64,000 nt of DNA, taken from positions 62,001 through 126,000 of the forward strand of contig CANQKW010000003.1 of assembly GCA_947624555.1 (NCBI GenBank), read 5' to 3'. The stretch comes from an uncultured Clostridia bacterium. GTDB taxonomy: Bacteria > Bacillota > Clostridia > Oscillospirales > Ruminococcaceae. A program made the position numbers and the translations under genes. Shown here in pieces: positions 26,893-35,064 of the stretch (positions are counted from its first letter, which is position 1; each line of letters begins with the position of its first letter). Below the pieces are notes generated by a model. It saw nothing but the letters and a program-made list of their open reading frames with translations. It was not told the origin of the DNA and searched no databases.

Positions 26893-27192
26893 TCAAATCA
26901 TTCCGTCGAAGAATTCAATGGTCTTGGAATCCTTGGTCACGGTGATGATTGCCTTCTTCCAATCAGAGGTATAACCCTCGTTTCTGCCCATTCTCTTCTT
27001 ACGTCCGCGGACGCTTACGGTGTTTACCTTAGCGACCTTAACGCCTTTAAAAAGCTGCTCGACAGCCTTGGCGATTTCAATTTTGTTTGCGCCTTTTGCT
27101 ACCTTGAAAGTGTACTTGCCGTGCTGAAGGCAATCCATACTGTGCTCGGTAATAATAGGCTTGATGATGATGTCCTGTGCCATCTTTTCCAT
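26893..27192 (-). CDS. rplW: Large-subunit ribosomal protein L23
   Basis: L23 lies at the tunnel exit and is the main docking point for trigger factor and SRP. The 99-aa protein has IIKPIITEHSMDCL and NKIEIAKAVEQLFKGVKVAKVNT. Its ATG shares one base with the rplD stop codon (TAATG). An internal ATG three codons on (MAQD) is also possible. Confidence 0.97.
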   Translation of the reverse strand: MEKMAQDIIIKPIITEHSMDCLQHGKYTFKVAKGANKIEIAKAVEQLFKGVKVAKVNTVSVRGRKKRMGRNEGYTSDWKKAIITVTKDSKTIEFFDGMI

Positions 27193-27815
27193 TATGCGTA
27201 CACCTCCTCAAGCTTTTCAACAGCGCCCTTTACGATAACGAACTTATCGCAGTTGAGAATATCGTAAACATTAAGGGTGTTTACCTGTGTTGTCTTTACC
27301 TTTTCGATATTGGCTGCGGACTTGATGACCTTCTTATCAACACCGTCAAGAACGATGAGGGTCTTGCCCTGTGCACCGACAGCGGCAAGCATATTTACCA
27401 TTGTTTTGGTCTTGTACTCGTCCGTTGTAATAGCGTCAACAACTATCATTTCGTTTTCGATGACCTTGCTGGAGAGAGCCGAGCAAATTGCCAGCTTTCT
27501 TACCTTCTTATTCATACTCATTCTGTATGAACGGGGTTTCGGTCCGAGAGCAATACCGCCGTGTGTCCACTGAGGCGCTCTTGTAGAACCCTGTCTTGCG
27601 TGACCTGTATCCTTCTGGCGATAGGGCTTTTTGCCGCCGCCGCTTACCTCTGTTCTGGTGAGCGTTGACTGTGTGCCCTGACGCTGATTAGCGAGATAAT
27701 TAACCACTGCGGTGTGCATTGCGGTCTTGTTGGGCGCAATGCCGAAAACAGCGTCGTTAAGCTCCAGCTCGGAAACGACATTACCCGCCATATTAACTAC
27801 GTTAATCTTTGACAT
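27192..27815 (-). CDS. rplD: Large-subunit ribosomal protein L4
   Basis: L4 is part of the exit tunnel and, in E. coli, controls the S10 operon. The 207-aa protein has the tunnel loop GGGKKPYRQKDTGHARQGS and the following GGIALGPKPRSY. Whether the S10 leader here responds to L4 is unknown, since Firmicutes usually lack the E. coli-type leader. Confidence 0.98.
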   Translation of the reverse strand: MSKINVVNMAGNVVSELELNDAVFGIAPNKTAMHTAVVNYLANQRQGTQSTLTRTEVSGGGKKPYRQKDTGHARQGSTRAPQWTHGGIALGPKPRSYRMSMNKKVRKLAICSALSSKVIENEMIVVDAITTDEYKTKTMVNMLAAVGAQGKTLIVLDGVDKKVIKSAANIEKVKTTQVNTLNVYDILNCDKFVIVKGAVEKLEEVYA

Positions 27816-27835
27816 ATCGTATCGTCCTCCTTACT

Positions 27836-28468
27836 TTAAGCCTTAACTGCGTCGCAGATAGTAACGACTCCGCCCTTAGGACCGGGAACAGCGCCCTTTA
27901 CTGCGATAAGATTGTTCTCGACGTCAACCTTGACTACAACGAGATTTTGCACGGTAACTCTTTCAGCGCCCATATGACCTGCCATACCCTTGCCCTTGAA
28001 AATTCTCGAAGGCGAGGAGCAGGCGCCCATAGATCCTGCCTGTCTTGCTACAGGACCCGAACCGTGGGTTTCCTTCAGTCTGTGCTGATTGTGACGCTTT
28101 ATCGCACCCGTAAAACCTTTACCCTTGCTGGTTCCTACGACGTCGATAACATCGCCCTCTGCGAACACGTCTGCTTTAAGAATGTCGCCCGTATTGAGCG
28201 CCGACGTATCATCAAGACGAAATTCCTTAAGAGTCCTCTTGAAAGCCACGTCGTTCTTCTTGAAATGACCCTGTTCAGGCTTATTTACGTGCTTAGCGGA
28301 AATATCGCCAAAGCCTAACTGAACAGCGTCATATCCGTCGTTTTCGGTTGTTTTTTTCTGCACTACTACGCAGGGACCCGCCTCAATAACGGTTACGGGT
28401 ACAACCTTTCCTGCCTCGTCGAAGACCTGCGTCATGCCGACCTTCTTGCCGATGATAGCTTTTTTCAT
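27836..28468 (-). CDS. rplC: Large-subunit ribosomal protein L3
   Basis: L3 is an early-binding protein with a long loop reaching toward the peptidyl-transferase centre. The 210-aa protein begins [20 protein letters not shown] and has the loop with [17 protein letters not shown] and the [19 protein letters not shown] segment. It is 144 bp downstream of rpsJ. Confidence 0.98.
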   Translation of the reverse strand: MKKAIIGKKVGMTQVFDEAGKVVPVTVIEAGPCVVVQKKTTENDGYDAVQLGFGDISAKHVNKPEQGHFKKNDVAFKRTLKEFRLDDTSALNTGDILKADVFAEGDVIDVVGTSKGKGFTGAIKRHNQHRLKETHGSGPVARQAGSMGACSSPSRIFKGKGMAGHMGAERVTVQNLVVVKVDVENNLIAVKGAVPGPKGGVVTICDAVKA

Positions 28469-28612
28469 CAGCTTTTTCCTCCTTTTCGGTTATTGGTTGA
28501 GCAGTTTTCGCTCAACTTGACCTTGCGCTGCGAATCAGCGTTCGGTTAGTGGTTGAGAAACCGTTGGGTAAATTCCTCAACATAACTCAAAGCCAAAACT
28601 TTCGTTTCGACT
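28469..28612. other. 144-bp spacer between rpsJ and rplC with two possible hairpins
   Basis: No gene. On the plus strand TTGAGC-AGTTTTC-GCTCAA can form a hairpin near 28497-28516, and GGTTGAG further on can pair with CTCAAC at about 28587. The spacer may be a processing site or partial attenuator within the operon; unproved. Confidence 0.4.
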
Positions 28613-28924
28613 TTAAATATCCATTGAAATCTCCACGCCTGCAGGAAGCTCTAATCCCTGGAGCGCCTCGATAGTTTTCTGAGAAGGACGAATAACGTCG
28701 ATAAGACGCTTGTGTGTCCTGAGCTCAAACTGCTCGCGGGAATACTTGTACTTGTGTACCGCTCTCAGTATGGTTACGACCTGCTTGTCCGTGGGGAGCG
28801 GAATAGGACCTGCAACCCTCGCTCCGCTGCGCTTTGCGGCGTCAACGATTTTAGCGGCAGCAGCATCAACAATGCCGTGCTCGTAACCCTTAATTCTGAT
28901 TCTTACCTTTTCACTGGATGCCAT
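28613..28924 (-). CDS. rpsJ: Small-subunit ribosomal protein S10
   Basis: First gene of the 32-gene cluster. S10 is in the 30S head and is also NusE, the partner of NusB and NusG in transcription coupling. The 103-aa protein has [20 protein letters not shown] and the loop [20 protein letters not shown] strong promoter lies about 315 bp upstream. Confidence 0.98.
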   Translation of the reverse strand: MASSEKVRIRIKGYEHGIVDAAAAKIVDAAKRSGARVAGPIPLPTDKQVVTILRAVHKYKYSREQFELRTHKRLIDVIRPSQKTIEALQGLELPAGVEISMDI

Positions 28925-29237
28925 AATGATTTTTCAACCTTTCTTTCCAAAATGTCAGCGAAAGCTTATTATGAAAAATCCACTGCCCCGTGTGTTTCAT
29001 CTTCTTCGCAAGCTTACGTTAGTTATCCGAAATTTCGGACACTTTAACAATCAGCAACAACGATCAGAGATGATCAATGCGAACGACAAACACATTTAAA
29101 CGGAGCATTTCAATTTTTCCGCCCGAATCTTGTTCGGACCTGCTCTGCCGAAGTTCCCACGTCAAGCGTGCAATCTCCGACTTCATCGCCTTGCTCTGTT
29201 TGATTTTACAGACTGCCCTCAGCAGTCGCCAAAAATT
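28925..29237 (-). promoter_or_regulatory. Leader of about 300 nt upstream of the S10 operon
   Basis: No gene. The transcript from the promoter at 29238-29266 would begin with GACTGC-TGAG-GGCAGTC, a possible hairpin in its first 25 nt. Nearer rpsJ it contains a perfect palindrome TCCGAAATTTCGGA. The long leader suggests control after initiation, but the E. coli S10 leader structure was not recognised. Confidence 0.55.
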
Positions 29238-29266
29238 ATTTTACCACATAAGGCACATTTTTTCAA
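29238..29266 (-). promoter_or_regulatory. Sigma-A promoter (extended -10) of the ribosomal supercluster
   Basis: On the minus strand: TTGAAA, 17-bp spacer, TAAAAT preceded by TGG, giving the extended TGnTAAAAT form. It is the only strong promoter seen upstream of rpsJ and could drive the whole run to rplQ. Confidence 0.85.
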
Positions 29267-29462
29267 GCATTTTATTGCAATCCTCCGAAATTTTATCAGA
29301 GAATTTTCGGCTGATTTTCATTATATTTTTATGCATTTTATACAAATTATGCAAATTATACGAGAAAAAGAATATAATATACTATTTAATATATAATACA
29401 AGTAATTATGCAGCCCGGTGAAAAATCGGGCGTGCAGTCAAGCAATAAAACGGGGGTAACTT
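29267..29462. other. A/T-rich gap between the S10 promoter and gpr
   Basis: No gene. The segment becomes very A/T-rich toward 29400 and holds a TATAAT-like box near 29374 without a good -35. A forespore-type (sigma-G) promoter for gpr was looked for, but no match with correct spacing was found. Confidence 0.4.
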
Positions 29463-30188
29463 ATGGACAGGACGGGTCTTGCCGTAGAGGCGGCGAAAAT
29501 CTTAACCGAAAAGGACGGTATATCGGCGGTGTCAAGAACGATAGGTTCTATAAAAATCACGGACGTAAAAATTCGGGAAAGCGCTGCCCGAAAGATACAC
29601 AAATCGGCTGGACGCTATATCACGCTCGCAGGAGAACCATCGGCAGAGGGAATAACAGCTCTGCTGAGAAGAGCGATTTTACAGCTGATCCCCGAAAGAG
29701 GGAATATTTTCACAGCAGGTCTGGGCAATCCCGATATAACGCCCGACAGCCTCGGTGCGCTCTCCGTGAGAGGAATTACCAGGCGAAAAACCAGACACTA
29801 TCTCCTCTCGGCTATTGAAACGGACGTTGCCGCAAAAACAGGTCTTGAAACAGCAAAACTTGTTAGGGCAGCCGCAAGGGAGCTGCCTGCCGACTGCGTT
29901 ATCGCAATTGACGCTCTCTGCTGCAAAGACCCGCAGTTTATCGGCAAAACCGTCCAGATTACCAATGCAGGCATTACCCCCGGCGAGGGGACAGCCTGCC
30001 GTAAAGGGGAAATTTCCCGTAAAACCTTCGGAATACCCGTCGCAGTAATAGGCGTTCCTACCATAACGCCGCTTTCGGCAATCACAAAAAATCCCTCCGA
30101 CAAGAATTTTTTGGTTACAACAAATGACGCAGATATCCTTGTTAAACAATGGGCAGAGGTCATCGCAGGAGCTTTGGACAACCTGTAA
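29463..30188 (+). CDS. gpr: Germination protease Gpr (short form)
   Basis: Gpr degrades the small acid-soluble spore proteins when a spore germinates. The 241-aa protein starts MDRTGLAVEAAKI, corresponding to the mature N-terminus RTDLAvEa of Bacillus Gpr, and has the motifs GLGNPDITPDSLG, VIAIDALCCKD and QITNAGITPGEGT. It is clearly shorter than the 320-370 aa of Bacillus and many Clostridium homologues: the self-cleaved propeptide and part of the C-terminal region appear absent. A GGGGGT site precedes the ATG. It lies upstream of rpsT, a pairing conserved in Firmicutes. It suggests spore-forming ability or ancestry; alone it does not prove sporulation. Confidence 0.88.
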   Translation: MDRTGLAVEAAKILTEKDGISAVSRTIGSIKITDVKIRESAARKIHKSAGRYITLAGEPSAEGITALLRRAILQLIPERGNIFTAGLGNPDITPDSLGALSVRGITRRKTRHYLLSAIETDVAAKTGLETAKLVRAAARELPADCVIAIDALCCKDPQFIGKTVQITNAGITPGEGTACRKGEISRKTFGIPVAVIGVPTITPLSAITKNPSDKNFLVTTNDADILVKQWAEVIAGALDNL

Positions 30189-30231
30189 CGGATACTTGCA
30201 AGATGTACCAAAATATTTTTTTCAAAACCCC

Positions 30232-30260
30232 TTGAAAAATCACTTTAAATATGCTATAAT
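30232..30260 (+). promoter_or_regulatory. Sigma-A promoter for rpsT
   Basis: TTGAAA, 17-bp spacer, perfect TATAAT preceded by ATGC (extended -10). The leader to the rpsT ATG is about 140 nt. Confidence 0.9.
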
Positions 30261-30405
30261 AGAGTGTACTGTAAGGAATGACCCGTAAAAAACACAGAAA
30301 AATAACGTTAAACGGGGGAATTTTTGGCTAATATGAGATAAAATTTGCCGGAAATTCTTGCAAAATTCAGTTAATAAGACAACATTTCAGACGGAGGTGA
30401 AACAA

Positions 30406-30645
30406 ATGCCGAATATTAAATCCGCAAAAAAGAGAGTTTTGATTTCTGAGGCAAGATATGCAGCAAATAAGAGCGCAAAGTCTGCACTCAGAACTTCCAT
30501 TAAAAAGGCTCGTGAGGAAGGAGCAGACGCAGCAACGGTAAAAGCTGCCGTAGTAAGCGTTGACAAGGCAGCAGGCAAGGGTCTTATTCATAAGAACAAA
30601 GCGGCTCGCCTTAAATCTCAGCTCGCTAAGAAAGCGAACGCTTAA
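30406..30645 (+). CDS. rpsT: Small-subunit ribosomal protein S20
   Basis: S20 binds 16S rRNA early in 30S assembly. The track starts at 30358, but the ATG at 30406 gives the normal MPNIKSAKKRV start and has a GGAGGTGA site 8 bp upstream. The 79-aa, lysine- and alanine-rich helical protein ends KAARLKSQLAKKANA. It has its own promoter and a terminator, so it is monocistronic. Confidence 0.97.
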   Translation: MPNIKSAKKRVLISEARYAANKSAKSALRTSIKKAREEGADAATVKAAVVSVDKAAGKGLIHKNKAARLKSQLAKKANA

Positions 30646-30651
30646 GGATTT

Positions 30652-30688
30652 GACTCCCACGGCTTATATGCTTGTGGGGGTTTTTTTT
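30652..30688 (+). terminator. Terminator after rpsT
   Basis: CTCCCAC pairs with GTGGGGG around an 13-nt loop, followed by eight T residues. Confidence 0.9.
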
Positions 30689-30720
30689 AAAACGGCAGCT
30701 CAGGGACGGGGGTGTGAAAG

Positions 30721-31197
30721 ATGATACTGAAGGAAATTACCGATATAAACGAAATAGAGTCCGTGCTTGAAGAGGCAAAAATGTGCAGACTGGCGCTGTT
30801 CAACGGGGAAAAGCCGTACATAACACCTATGCTCTTCGGATACTGCCTTTCGGGGGGAAATCCCGAAATATATTTCCGCTGCGGAGAAAAAAATGAGATA
30901 ACAGAGCTTATCAAAAAGAACAACTCTGCCGCATTTGAAATTGATAAGCTGGGAGAAGTCTGCCCTCGCAAGGAAAATCCCTGCCTTGTTGAGGCTGTGT
31001 ATGAAAGCGTTGTGGGAACGGGTACGATCGAGGTCATAACCGGAATAGACAAAATCACGGGATTTAGTCATATTTTAAAGAAATACAACACAAATGCAGA
31101 ACATAATATCTCCGAACAGGTGCTGAACAGCTTTGCAGTGCTTAAACTCACGGTGACGGAAATTTGCTGCAAAAAGCAGTTTCAAGAGGAAAAATAA
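30721..31197 (+). CDS. Pyridoxamine 5'-phosphate oxidase-fold flavoprotein (NimA-like)
   Basis: A 158-aa protein with the split-barrel FMN-binding fold seen in pyridoxamine-phosphate oxidase-like and 5-nitroimidazole reductase (Nim) proteins. Family features are the early strand CRLALFNGEKPYITPM, the IYFRCGEKNEITELI segment and the later SVVGTGTIEVI strand. Real substrates of this family are often unknown. It ends overlapping the next start codon (TAATG), so it is coupled to the TPR/SUFU-like gene. It could act as a flavin reductase or a nitro-compound reductase; that is inference from the fold. Confidence 0.75.
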   Translation: MILKEITDINEIESVLEEAKMCRLALFNGEKPYITPMLFGYCLSGGNPEIYFRCGEKNEITELIKKNNSAAFEIDKLGEVCPRKENPCLVEAVYESVVGTGTIEVITGIDKITGFSHILKKYNTNAEHNISEQVLNSFAVLKLTVTEICCKKQFQEEK

Positions 31198-33200
31198 TGA
31201 ATAAGCAAAATATCAAACACAAGCTCCGAGAGCTGCTTGACAACGAGGAATACGAGCTTATCGAAAAGTCCGTGACGGCTCTTCCCGACAGCCTTATAGA
31301 CGACGATATTCTCAATGTGCTTTGTTCGGCTTATTTCAATCTCAAAGAGTACAAAAAAGCTATCGCTCTGCTGGAGGGTCAGCGCAAGCGTCTGGACGAC
31401 GATTACAAGTGGCATTTTCGTATGGGTCTTGCGCTGTACAACGTTTCCTCCGACGAGGAATGCGAGGAAGACGACGAGCTGCGCAGAAATATCCTCGAAC
31501 GGGCAAAGGTGGAATTTGCAAGAGCTATGCACTTGTATCCGTCCGAACAGATACTGAATTCCGCTGACAGGTATATGGAGAAAATAGACAGCGCACTTGA
31601 CGAACTTGACGAAGAGGACGACAGGGAATTTGCACCCGAAATGTACGACGACGAGGAAATTGAGGCTATCGAGGAGCATATAAAAGAATATTTCGGGGAT
31701 TTTCCGACCGTTTTTCACGAGATTGTTTCTCCCGATATACATTGTGATATATACATAATTCCCCCGACAAAGGAAAAGGATTATTTTACGCTGGTCACTG
31801 TCGGAATGGGAGCGCATATTATGGACATTCCCGAAGAGCTTGACAGCGCAGAATACGGAAGAGCCGAACTTCTGATCTGCCTGCCCTCTTCCTGGAAGGT
31901 AGGAGAAAATACCGAAGAATGGTTCTGGCCGATAAGAACGCTCAAATCTCTGTCAAGACTGCCGATAAACTGCGAAACATGGTTGGGTTGGGGTCACTCA
32001 GTTGATAACGGGCAGTGCTTTGCCGAAAATACACAGCTTTGCGGCTCGCTGCTTGTTTATCCCGAAAACGTTGAACCGGGTGCAGATTACTGCCTGCTGC
32101 CGAACGGCGAAAGGGTAAATTTCTTCGAGGTAATTCCTATCTACCGTGAGGAAATGAGTTTCAAGCTTGACAACGACACGCAGGCTCTCCTTGAAATAAT
32201 GAACGGTATCTCGCATATTGTCGACATAAATAGAGAGAATGTCTGCGAGGGTTACACAAGAAAAGGATTTGTCGACTCTTCCTATGAACATTCGTCGAAA
32301 ATAACCGAAAAAAATCTTCCTGTCGAGGAAATAAACGGCTGTAATCATCTGGCGATATTTCTGCGATGGTGTATCGAACACGACTTGTACAATAAAGACT
32401 TTTTTGATAGCTTTTCCGATATTGCAGACGAGGTCAAAAAAGGAGAGATTACCGACCTTCGTCCTTTCATAAACGAATGTCTGGGCGGAGAATTGAACGA
32501 TAATCTTTTCAGATACCCCATAGGCTCTATGTTTGTGCAAAGATATTACAATTTCAATCAAATGTTTCCCGACATATTTTTTCCCGCAGATGTCGACGAA
32601 TGTGCCAAAGAGTATTTCGGTGAGGAAAAGTACAATTCCGAAGAATTTCAGGACGAGGCATATCTTTTCGTGCCGTTTGACGAGGATTACTATAAGCGTT
32701 TGTCAAAATACATAGAAAATGCGTACGAGATATTCTACTGCGAATTTACGGAGCATTACTATTACGACAAAAAAACCGCTGTAATGAGCGCCGAAAAATG
32801 CCTCGACTGCGAATGTATATTTCCCAAAGATCCCCAAAGCATTGTAAAAATACTGAAAGACAGCGAAAATCAGAATTTTTCCCCTCTGTTGCTTATCATT
32901 GACGACTTTTACGGGGAAAAAGACTGCACAGATGAGGAAGAGCTTGCACGTACGCTTTATTTTGGCAACGAGCCGTTCTTTATGCCGATAGTTGTCGCAA
33001 AAATGCCAAAAGACAGCCTTCCCGGCACATTCTCCGAGAAGAAAAAGTGTGTTTTAAGCTCAGACGAAATCAAATCTGGCAGCGAACGCCTGCGAAAGAA
33101 ATTCGGAGTAAAACCTGCGGTATTGGGATTATCGGAAAACGGCTGTTCGCTTATGCTGCCGCAGGACAACGGAGATTACCTCTTGCTGAAAGGAGAATAA
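31197..33200 (+). CDS. TPR and suppressor-of-fused-like domain protein
   Basis: A 667-aa protein without signal peptide. Residues 1-130 look like TPR-type helical repeats (LCSAYFNLKEYKKAIALLEG), followed by an acidic linker. Residues about 155-330 resemble the bacterial suppressor-of-fused (SUFU) domain, with AELLICLPSSWKV and GWGHSVDNGQCF. The C-terminal half is not recognised. The ATG at 31197 overlaps the previous stop codon and has an AGAGGA site; the track start at 31164 is 11 codons earlier. Bacterial SUFU proteins often occur in toxin-immunity settings, but no toxin gene is seen here. It is followed directly by an HD-domain gene. Confidence 0.65.
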   Translation: MNKQNIKHKLRELLDNEEYELIEKSVTALPDSLIDDDILNVLCSAYFNLKEYKKAIALLEGQRKRLDDDYKWHFRMGLALYNVSSDEECEEDDELRRNILERAKVEFARAMHLYPSEQILNSADRYMEKIDSALDELDEEDDREFAPEMYDDEEIEAIEEHIKEYFGDFPTVFHEIVSPDIHCDIYIIPPTKEKDYFTLVTVGMGAHIMDIPEELDSAEYGRAELLICLPSSWKVGENTEEWFWPIRTLKSLSRLPINCETWLGWGHSVDNGQCFAENTQLCGSLLVYPENVEPGADYCLLPNGERVNFFEVIPIYREEMSFKLDNDTQALLEIMNGISHIVDINRENVCEGYTRKGFVDSSYEHSSKITEKNLPVEEINGCNHLAIFLRWCIEHDLYNKDFFDSFSDIADEVKKGEITDLRPFINECLGGELNDNLFRYPIGSMFVQRYYNFNQMFPDIFFPADVDECAKEYFGEEKYNSEEFQDEAYLFVPFDEDYYKRLSKYIENAYEIFYCEFTEHYYYDKKTAVMSAEKCLDCECIFPKDPQSIVKILKDSENQNFSPLLLIIDDFYGEKDCTDEEELARTLYFGNEPFFMPIVVAKMPKDSLPGTFSEKKKCVLSSDEIKSGSERLRKKFGVKPAVLGLSENGCSLMLPQDNGDYLLLKGE

Positions 33201-33201
33201 T

Positions 33202-33789
33202 ATGACCGAAAAGGAAGAGTTTATCTCAATATTCAAGGAAAATATCAAGCGAGAGGGTGCGGACAAACTCCTGGACTTTCTGGAGAATAAAAGTGATTTT
33301 TTCACTGCTCCTGCGTCAACACGCTATCATAATGCCTTTGAGGGCGGATTGCTAAGACATTCTCTTAATGTGTACAAATGCCTTTGCGCCTATCTCGAAA
33401 GAGGAAGAGTAAAGGACGTTTATAAGCTCGAAGCGAGTGCGGAAACGATAGCCGTTACGGCTCTTCTGCACGATTTGTGCAAGGTCAATATCTATCGTGT
33501 TTCCTACCGAAATTCCAAGAACGAACAAACGGGACAATGGGAGAAAGTGCCTTATTATGAGATCTGCGACAATCTCCCGTATGGTCACGGCGAAAAAAGC
33601 GTTTATATGATAAGCGGATTTATGCGGCTTACCCGCGAGGAGGCTATGGCGATACGCTGGCATATGGGTTTTTCGGGCACCGAGGATAAAAACACTATCG
33701 GCAGAGCTTTGGAAAAATTTCCGCTGGCTTTCGCACTGTCGGTGGCAGATATGGAGGCAAGCTATTTCCTCGAAGGGAGCGAAAATTAG
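33202..33789 (+). CDS. HD-domain phosphohydrolase-like protein
   Basis: A 195-aa protein of the HD superfamily of metal-dependent phosphohydrolases. The ligand order is visible: LRHSLNVYK, the central LLHDLCKVN with the His-Asp pair, YGHGEKS and IRWHMGF. The substrate is unknown; relatives act on nucleotides or nucleic acids. It starts 2 bp after the TPR/SUFU-like gene with an AAAGGAG site, so the PNPOx, TPR-SUFU and HD genes form one transcript. A hairpin terminator follows the stop codon. Confidence 0.8.
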   Translation: MTEKEEFISIFKENIKREGADKLLDFLENKSDFFTAPASTRYHNAFEGGLLRHSLNVYKCLCAYLERGRVKDVYKLEASAETIAVTALLHDLCKVNIYRVSYRNSKNEQTGQWEKVPYYEICDNLPYGHGEKSVYMISGFMRLTREEAMAIRWHMGFSGTEDKNTIGRALEKFPLAFALSVADMEASYFLEGSEN

Positions 33790-33947
33790 CTTTTTCTTTC
33801 AAAAAGAAAAAGCCTGCGGTTTATCGGAGCTTTGCCCCGAACCCCTGTTGGCAATTGACAAAGTGCACGAAAAAAGTTTTTTGAAAAGTCCGGAGAAACT
33901 TTTTTTCAAAAAAGTTTCTTCGGTGGGGTGTGGGGCGACGCCCCACA
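33789..33947. repeat. Cluster of three perfect palindromes, first one a terminator
   Basis: GCTTTTTCTTT-CAA-AAAGAAAAAGC at 33789-33813 starts in the HD stop codon and can end its transcript. GAAACTTTTTT-TC-AAAAAAGTTTC lies at 33895-33918, and TGTGGGGCG-A-CGCCCCACA at 33929-33947. The last two, with the sequence GGTGGGGTG between them, resemble the intergenic repeat clusters common in ruminococci (from memory). No gene is seen between 33790 and 34015. Confidence 0.75.
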
Positions 33948-34015
33948 GCGTCCAAAAGCGCTAAAATGGCGTGGGGGAAAACAAGAAATAAAGCGATTTT
34001 TACGGAGGGTTACAT

Positions 34016-35032
34016 ATGATAAATAAAATCAGAAAAGCGATAGTTTCGGTTATTTTGTCCGCAGCGACTCTTTTTAGCCTGTCGACAGCGGCATTCTCCG
34101 AAACGTATATGGGCGACGTCAACGGCGACGGAAAAGTAAATTCGCTTGACGCTCTTGGTATACTTAAATGGCGCACAGGCAAGGGCACTATAGACCAAAG
34201 CGTCGCTGACTATAACCATGACGGAAAAATCAACGCCTCGGACGCTCTGGCTATACTCAAGGACAGCGCAGCAGGGGTACATCATTCAAGCTCAGGCGAG
34301 TCACAGCTCACCGAAAACAAATACTACTACTCCACGCTCACCAAAGAGGAGAAATCAATATACAGCAATATAGTAACCGCTATACAAAACTTCGACGAAA
34401 AAGCATATTTCCCCAATTTTGACTACTATTCGGGTGTTTCAACGCTCAATAAGATTTTTCAGCTTGTAAAGTACGAAAACCCCGATCTGTTTTACGCCAG
34501 CAGCAATTCGTGGAGCTACGGCTCTTACAATTCTACAAGCTACATTGTTCCAAAATATACTCTTACGAAAACTCAGGCAAATAATATGAAGAAAAAGCTC
34601 GACGAAAAAGCAGACGCTATCCTCAAAAAGGCATCGAATGCCGCTGACGATAAAGAACGAGCAAGAATTATCCACGATGAGATAATCAATATGACAAGGT
34701 ACCGTGTCGATTACAACGATCGTTCCAACGCCGAGGCGGACGGTCCGCTCCTTAAAGGATATGCACGCTGCGAGGGTTATGCGAGAGCGTTTGCATACGT
34801 TGCACAAAAAGCCGGAATACAAACTATCTGCGTTACAAATACCCAGCATATGTGGAATATGATAAATCTTGACGGAAAATGGTATCACGTAGACCTTACA
34901 TTTGACGACCCTATCGGTGCAGGTGATATTCTCAATCACAATTACTTCTGCGTAGACGACAGCGTTCTTGCGGCAGAGGGAAGAAGAGTAACCGCAAATA
35001 TGCCTTATCCGACAAATCTCAGAAAAGAATAA
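34016..35032 (+). CDS. Secreted dockerin and transglutaminase-like protein
   Basis: A 338-aa exported protein. Signal peptide at about 1-28. Residues about 34-92 form a dockerin: the two calcium-binding repeats read GDVNGDGKVNSLDALGILK and YNHDGKINASDALAILK. The C-terminal part, after residue 160, is a transglutaminase/protease-like domain with the triad regions YARCEGYARAF (Cys), TQHMWNMI (His) and YHVDLTFDD (Asp). Dockerins normally bind cohesin modules; no cohesin or scaffoldin is seen in the window. Here the dockerin is N-terminal, next to the signal peptide, and the partner catalytic domain is not a glycosidase. It may act on cell-wall peptides or cross-links. Confidence 0.88.
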   Translation: MINKIRKAIVSVILSAATLFSLSTAAFSETYMGDVNGDGKVNSLDALGILKWRTGKGTIDQSVADYNHDGKINASDALAILKDSAAGVHHSSSGESQLTENKYYYSTLTKEEKSIYSNIVTAIQNFDEKAYFPNFDYYSGVSTLNKIFQLVKYENPDLFYASSNSWSYGSYNSTSYIVPKYTLTKTQANNMKKKLDEKADAILKKASNAADDKERARIIHDEIINMTRYRVDYNDRSNAEADGPLLKGYARCEGYARAFAYVAQKAGIQTICVTNTQHMWNMINLDGKWYHVDLTFDDPIGAGDILNHNYFCVDDSVLAAEGRRVTANMPYPTNLRKE

Positions 35033-35035
35033 TAA

Positions 35036-35064
35036 CAAAAATCCCTGCGTTTGCAGGGATTTTT
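35036..35064. terminator. Bidirectional terminator between the dockerin gene and nifU
   Basis: AAAATCCCTGC-GTTT-GCAGGGATTTT with T and A runs on both sides; serves the two convergent genes. Confidence 0.9.
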
